Part shown: piece by piece, positions 59,744-64,000 of the stretch | Position numbering within the stretch: position 1 is the stretch's first letter | How the letters are laid out: each line of letters opens with the position of its first letter | Assembly: GCF_963675165.1 (NCBI RefSeq) | Contig: NC_087385.1 | Span: forward strand, 4,884,412-4,948,411 | Length of the DNA stretch: 64,000 bases | Direction: 5' to 3' | Origin: Halichondria panicea | Taxonomy: Eukaryota; Porifera; Demospongiae; Suberitida; Halichondriidae | Program-made: the position numbers and the translations under genes | Notes under the pieces: model-generated | Seen by the model: only the letters and a program-made list of their open reading frames with translations | What the model was told of the DNA's origin: nothing | Databases searched by the model: none

Positions 59744-61394
59744 ATGTCTGAGGTTGAGTACAAGCTGATCAAGAAAGTAACATGTTCTCAAGAAGCTCAA
59801 ATCTTCTTCGACAAAGCTATACTTCAAGCATACGGTTTCAACCATGAAGAGGCCATTCGATGTTTAGAGGAGTGCCTCAGCATGGATTGCAACTGTGCCA
59901 TGGCTCACTACTTCACTGCTCACTGCTATGCTCCCAACTACAACAACCCTGATGGTCTGGACAGTGAAAAGGCCTATGAGTATGCCCAAAAGGCTCTTGC
60001 TCTGATAAAAAACAAGTAAAAACAAGTCTTTTACCGATTGGGAGGTTGCACTGATTGAGGCCCAAGCAATCCGATTTTGTTCTCCACTACCACAACACAT
60101 AACTGGAAAGGTCATCCTAAGTGCTACAGAATACACAAGGAAGTATGCGAACACCATGCGAGAGGTGTACAAGAAATTCGACACTGATCCAGACATAACT
60201 TCTCTTTTTGCCGAGTCGTTGATGTTGCTAGCTCCGTGGTCCCTCTGGACATCACCTCCTGACATCACTGCCGCAATTCCCGAAACAATGGAACTGGTTT
60301 CGGTACTAGAGAAAGGCCTGAAAGATCATCCTCAGCATCCCGCTTTGTGCCATTTCTATATTCACACTATGGAGTTGTCTGCGACCCCCGAAAAAGCCAT
60401 GCCCGAAGCCAATGTACTGAGAGTCCGATACAACCAAGGACATCTCCTGCACATGGCCAGTCACATTGATATGTGGGTGGGTCACTACAAGGAGGCGATC
60501 GAAAGCAATGTCAAAGGAATAGAAGCCGACGAGCAATACCGAAAAGAAAGCGGACAAGAAAACAACTTCTACAAGGTGTACCGAATGCACAACTATCACT
60601 TCTTTGCTTGGGCAGCTATGTTCAATGGACAATTTTCTATTGCCCTGAAGAATGCAGAAGAAGCTGAGCGACAATTGGATAGAGAAGCTGTCACTTGTGA
60701 GCTTGGAGATACCCAGTTTGGCTCTACTTATCTGGAATCGTTTGCTACCATCTCTTGGCATGTTTTGGTTCGATTTGGAAAATGGAAAGAGATCATTCAA
60801 CGTCCACTAAAAGAAGATGCTGAGCTCTACCCGTGTGCAATGGCAATGGCATACTATGCCAGAGGAGTTGCATTTGCAGCTCTGGGACGGTTAGAGGAAG
60901 CGGAGAAAGAAAGAAAAGAGTTTCAGAAAACACTGCAAGGCAAATCGTTAGAGGGCCGTCTCCTCATGAATAACAAAATGCATGATTCAGAGAATCAAAG
61001 AGGCATCTTGAACGTTGCTGAAGCTGTTTTGGATGGTGAAGTGGAGTATCACAAAGGCAACCATCAGTTAGCCTTTCAGCACCTTCGTCTAGCAGTTGAG
61101 CGAGACATGAGATTGATCTATGATGAGCCATGGGGGTGGATGATGCCTGCCCGTCATGCACTGGGTGCACTGTTGTTAGAGCAGGAAGAGTGTGAGGAAG
61201 CTGAAGCCGTGTATCGTGAGGACCTGAAAATCTATAAAGACAATCTCTGGGCACTTTTGGGTTTGTCCAAGGCGTTGGAAGGTCAGAACAAGATTGAAGA
61301 AGCAGCCAGTGTGAGAAAGAAGTTCGAACAAGCTAACTTACAGGCTGATGTAGAGATTACAGCATCTTGTTTCTGTGCAACAAAGGCTTGCTAA
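59744..61394 (+). CDS. Intronless TPR protein of bacterial-type family, 10-bp duplication frameshift
   Basis: Two frames belong to one protein. The first (59744-60019) starts MSEVEYKLIKKV and has TPR helices (AIRCLEECLSMDCNCAMAHY). The second runs from about 60020 to 61394. They are separated by an exact 10-bp tandem duplication AAAAACAAGT (60008-60017, 60018-60027) that creates TAA; one copy would keep the frame open for roughly 545 residues. The body has HPALCHFYIHTMELS, GHLLHMASHIDMWVGHYKEA and YRMHNYHFFAWAAMF, signatures of a TPR family frequent in bacteria. It has no introns, unlike its neighbours. Function unknown. Either a null allele, a recent pseudogene, or an assembly error. Confidence 0.75.
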
Positions 61395-61627
61395 ATTTAC
61401 ACATAATTTCTTTAGTTAATTATTTTTGTACTTGATGTATTACTTACTGTTCGAAAAGTACAATGTGTATTGGCCATGTATTGCATTTGCATTAATTGAC
61501 AGCAAACATGTGTTTTGCAAATTCTATATACAATAGAGGTTATAATATAATACAGTGAAAATGATGATGTAACCATAATAAACCCTACACGTTGTATCAA
61601 TCATTCAGAAGCTACACAGTTTATACT

Positions 61628-62914
61628 TCAGTCAATCTTCACTGTTGAGTAAATTTTCTTCACAAAGTAGCTTGTTCCAATATAGCCAACGGTACCTGTA
61701 GGAAGAGAGAAATAATCACAATGGTTTCCACAGTAACAATCAGACGTCCTTACCACAGAGAATACCTAGAGCCGCACTGCCCAATGCCATGTACCCAAAG
61801 TAGAACAGAGTTTGAAAAAGACCATACATCCTGAAAATGGAAATAAAAACAGTGGTTAGCTAGTGCAAATCGAATGCTTAATATTACCTAGTCTTGAAAA
61901 AGAAATAGTAGAAGGCATATAAGTAGATGTACAGTGAAATGGAGCCACCAGAACAGAAGCTTGTCCACTGCCTGCAAGTGAACACACAGCAGGTGAGGGC
62001 AGTTGAGTCAGTGACTGACATATGTCTCACCATCGATAATCTTCGGAGTTGAGTAGAAAGTAAGTGCAGACGATGGTGACACACACAGTCACGACCATCA
62101 TGATTAGAAACACCAGTAGCATGAACCCAAACACATAGTAGATTTTGTACTGCCAGAATGACGTGAAAATGAAATACCTGTAAATAGAATCGAACACAAT
62201 CATAATCATGCGTAACACACAACAGGCATCAAGACCATCAATCCACACAATCCAACCTATAAACACACTCACTCACACTTCAATAAATATGGAGCCAAAT
62301 GGTAGTATCCCTCCCAACAGGGCAATAGCCCATGGCTCCATGAACCATTTCTTCTCTGGTATGGGTCTAGGGACTGTGTTGATTCGGCAGGGGTGGTCGG
62401 ATTCCCCGGAGATGTTGCGACCCAAGATGGTGCCCACCAGGTTCAGAGGGAGGATTACAAACAAGCTTATGCACACCACAGTTAACTGCAAGGGGAGAGT
62501 ATATGCATGCGTGGAGGTGATTCTTTGAGTACAACTTCTAGCTTCTAGGTGTCCAATTTCACTCAAGAAGGCTTCTATATAGGGCAGAAGCCAACAACAA
62601 TAACATTCCATGGTTGGTTGATTATCTACCACCTACGATGTTTAGATATTGGATACCTTTGACAAATAATGAGCATCTAACAAGCAGCAAACGCTTACAG
62701 TAATATAACATGTACAGTAACTGGATCAATTGCTGTGGTAAATATACCATTGAGAAGGCAAAGTCATTAAGCCAGGCTCATTAACCAACCATGGTGAAGA
62801 TAGAGAGTGCCCTGGAGGCATGGTATGAGATGGCAACAATGTTGATGATGGTCCCACAAACAAAGGTGGGGAAAAGAGCAGTCCCAAACAGCATTGCCTT
62901 AATCCACTCCTTGC
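61628..62914 (-). CDS. TM9SF3: TM9SF3, nonaspanin (C-terminal part)
   Basis: Minus-strand exons 62914-62790, 62485-62277, 62177-62031, 61971-61888, 61830-61754 and 61695-61628 are in frame; the gene continues off the right edge. Segments match TM9SF3 specifically: [80 protein letters not shown] and the end KIYSTVKID with the Golgi-retention type KxD motif. Nonaspanins are nine-helix Golgi/endosomal proteins involved in membrane-protein sorting. The intron upstream of 62914 contains repeat R1 and a very long CA array. Confidence 0.9.
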
Positions 62915-62939
62915 CTGTACAGAGACAATCATAAATACA

Positions 62940-64000
<1,061 letters not shown>

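Overview
The window is animal nuclear DNA: AT-rich, with short GT-AG introns, very close gene spacing and metazoan gene families (RNASEH2B, COX18, TM9SF3, Rac, a GCK-III kinase, IQCJ-SCHIP1, a Na,K-ATPase beta-like subunit). Short intergenic gaps, sponge-like divergence and a somatomedin-B/7TM receptor suggest a demosponge (Amphimedon-like). That assignment is inference.

The left half (1-35 kb) is a recent, decaying segmental duplication. A module occurs three times on the + strand: (i) an adhesion/secretin-class 7TM receptor with an N-terminal somatomedin-B domain, (ii) an IQCJ-SCHIP1-like gene, (iii) one or more genes for a small 3CxxC/RTP-like zinc-binding protein with a short, highly variable first exon. 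Copy 1 covers 1-6.0 kb (receptor 5' end outside the window). Copy 2 covers 16.6-26.3 kb. Copy 3 covers 30.8-34.9 kb. Different parts survive in different copies. Receptor 1 is open as far as seen, receptor 2 carries one homopolymer frameshift, and receptor 3 is a pseudogene. Only copy 3 keeps a full SCHIP1 gene. Three of eight zinc-protein loci keep complete two- or three-exon structures. Between modules lie a Ty3/Gypsy LTR element with apparently identical LTRs but broken coding (6.2-10.7 kb), a 5'-truncated USP9X-like pseudogene (12.7-16.3 kb), a LINE 3' fragment (26.9-28.5 kb), and several inverted-repeat elements that can be dated against empty paralogous sites.

The right half (35.5-64 kb) is compact and single-copy: an MST/STK24-26-like kinase (-), a Rac-like GTPase (+), a small KEN-box protein (-), COX18 (+), a Na,K-ATPase beta-like subunit (-), a Gln/Pro-rich PH-domain protein (+), a cysteine-rich secreted or anchored protein perhaps related to NALF/FAM155 (-), a single-pass membrane protein (-), RNASEH2B (+), an intronless TPR protein of a type common in bacteria with a 10-bp duplication frameshift (+), and the 3' part of TM9SF3 (-). 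Three head-to-head pairs are only 135-193 bp apart, and convergent pairs leave 63-370 bp between stop codons. Very long (TG/CA)n arrays (82 to about 556 bp) and tandem repeats sit in introns and gaps. One minisatellite repeats a 3' splice site seven times.

The most interesting candidate system is the repeated neighbourhood of a 7TM receptor, a SCHIP1-type adaptor and RTP-like zinc proteins. In vertebrates RTPs help chemoreceptor GPCRs reach the cell surface. A functional link here is a hypothesis, not something the sequence proves. Exon boundaries were placed by hand from splice motifs, frame continuity and family similarity.
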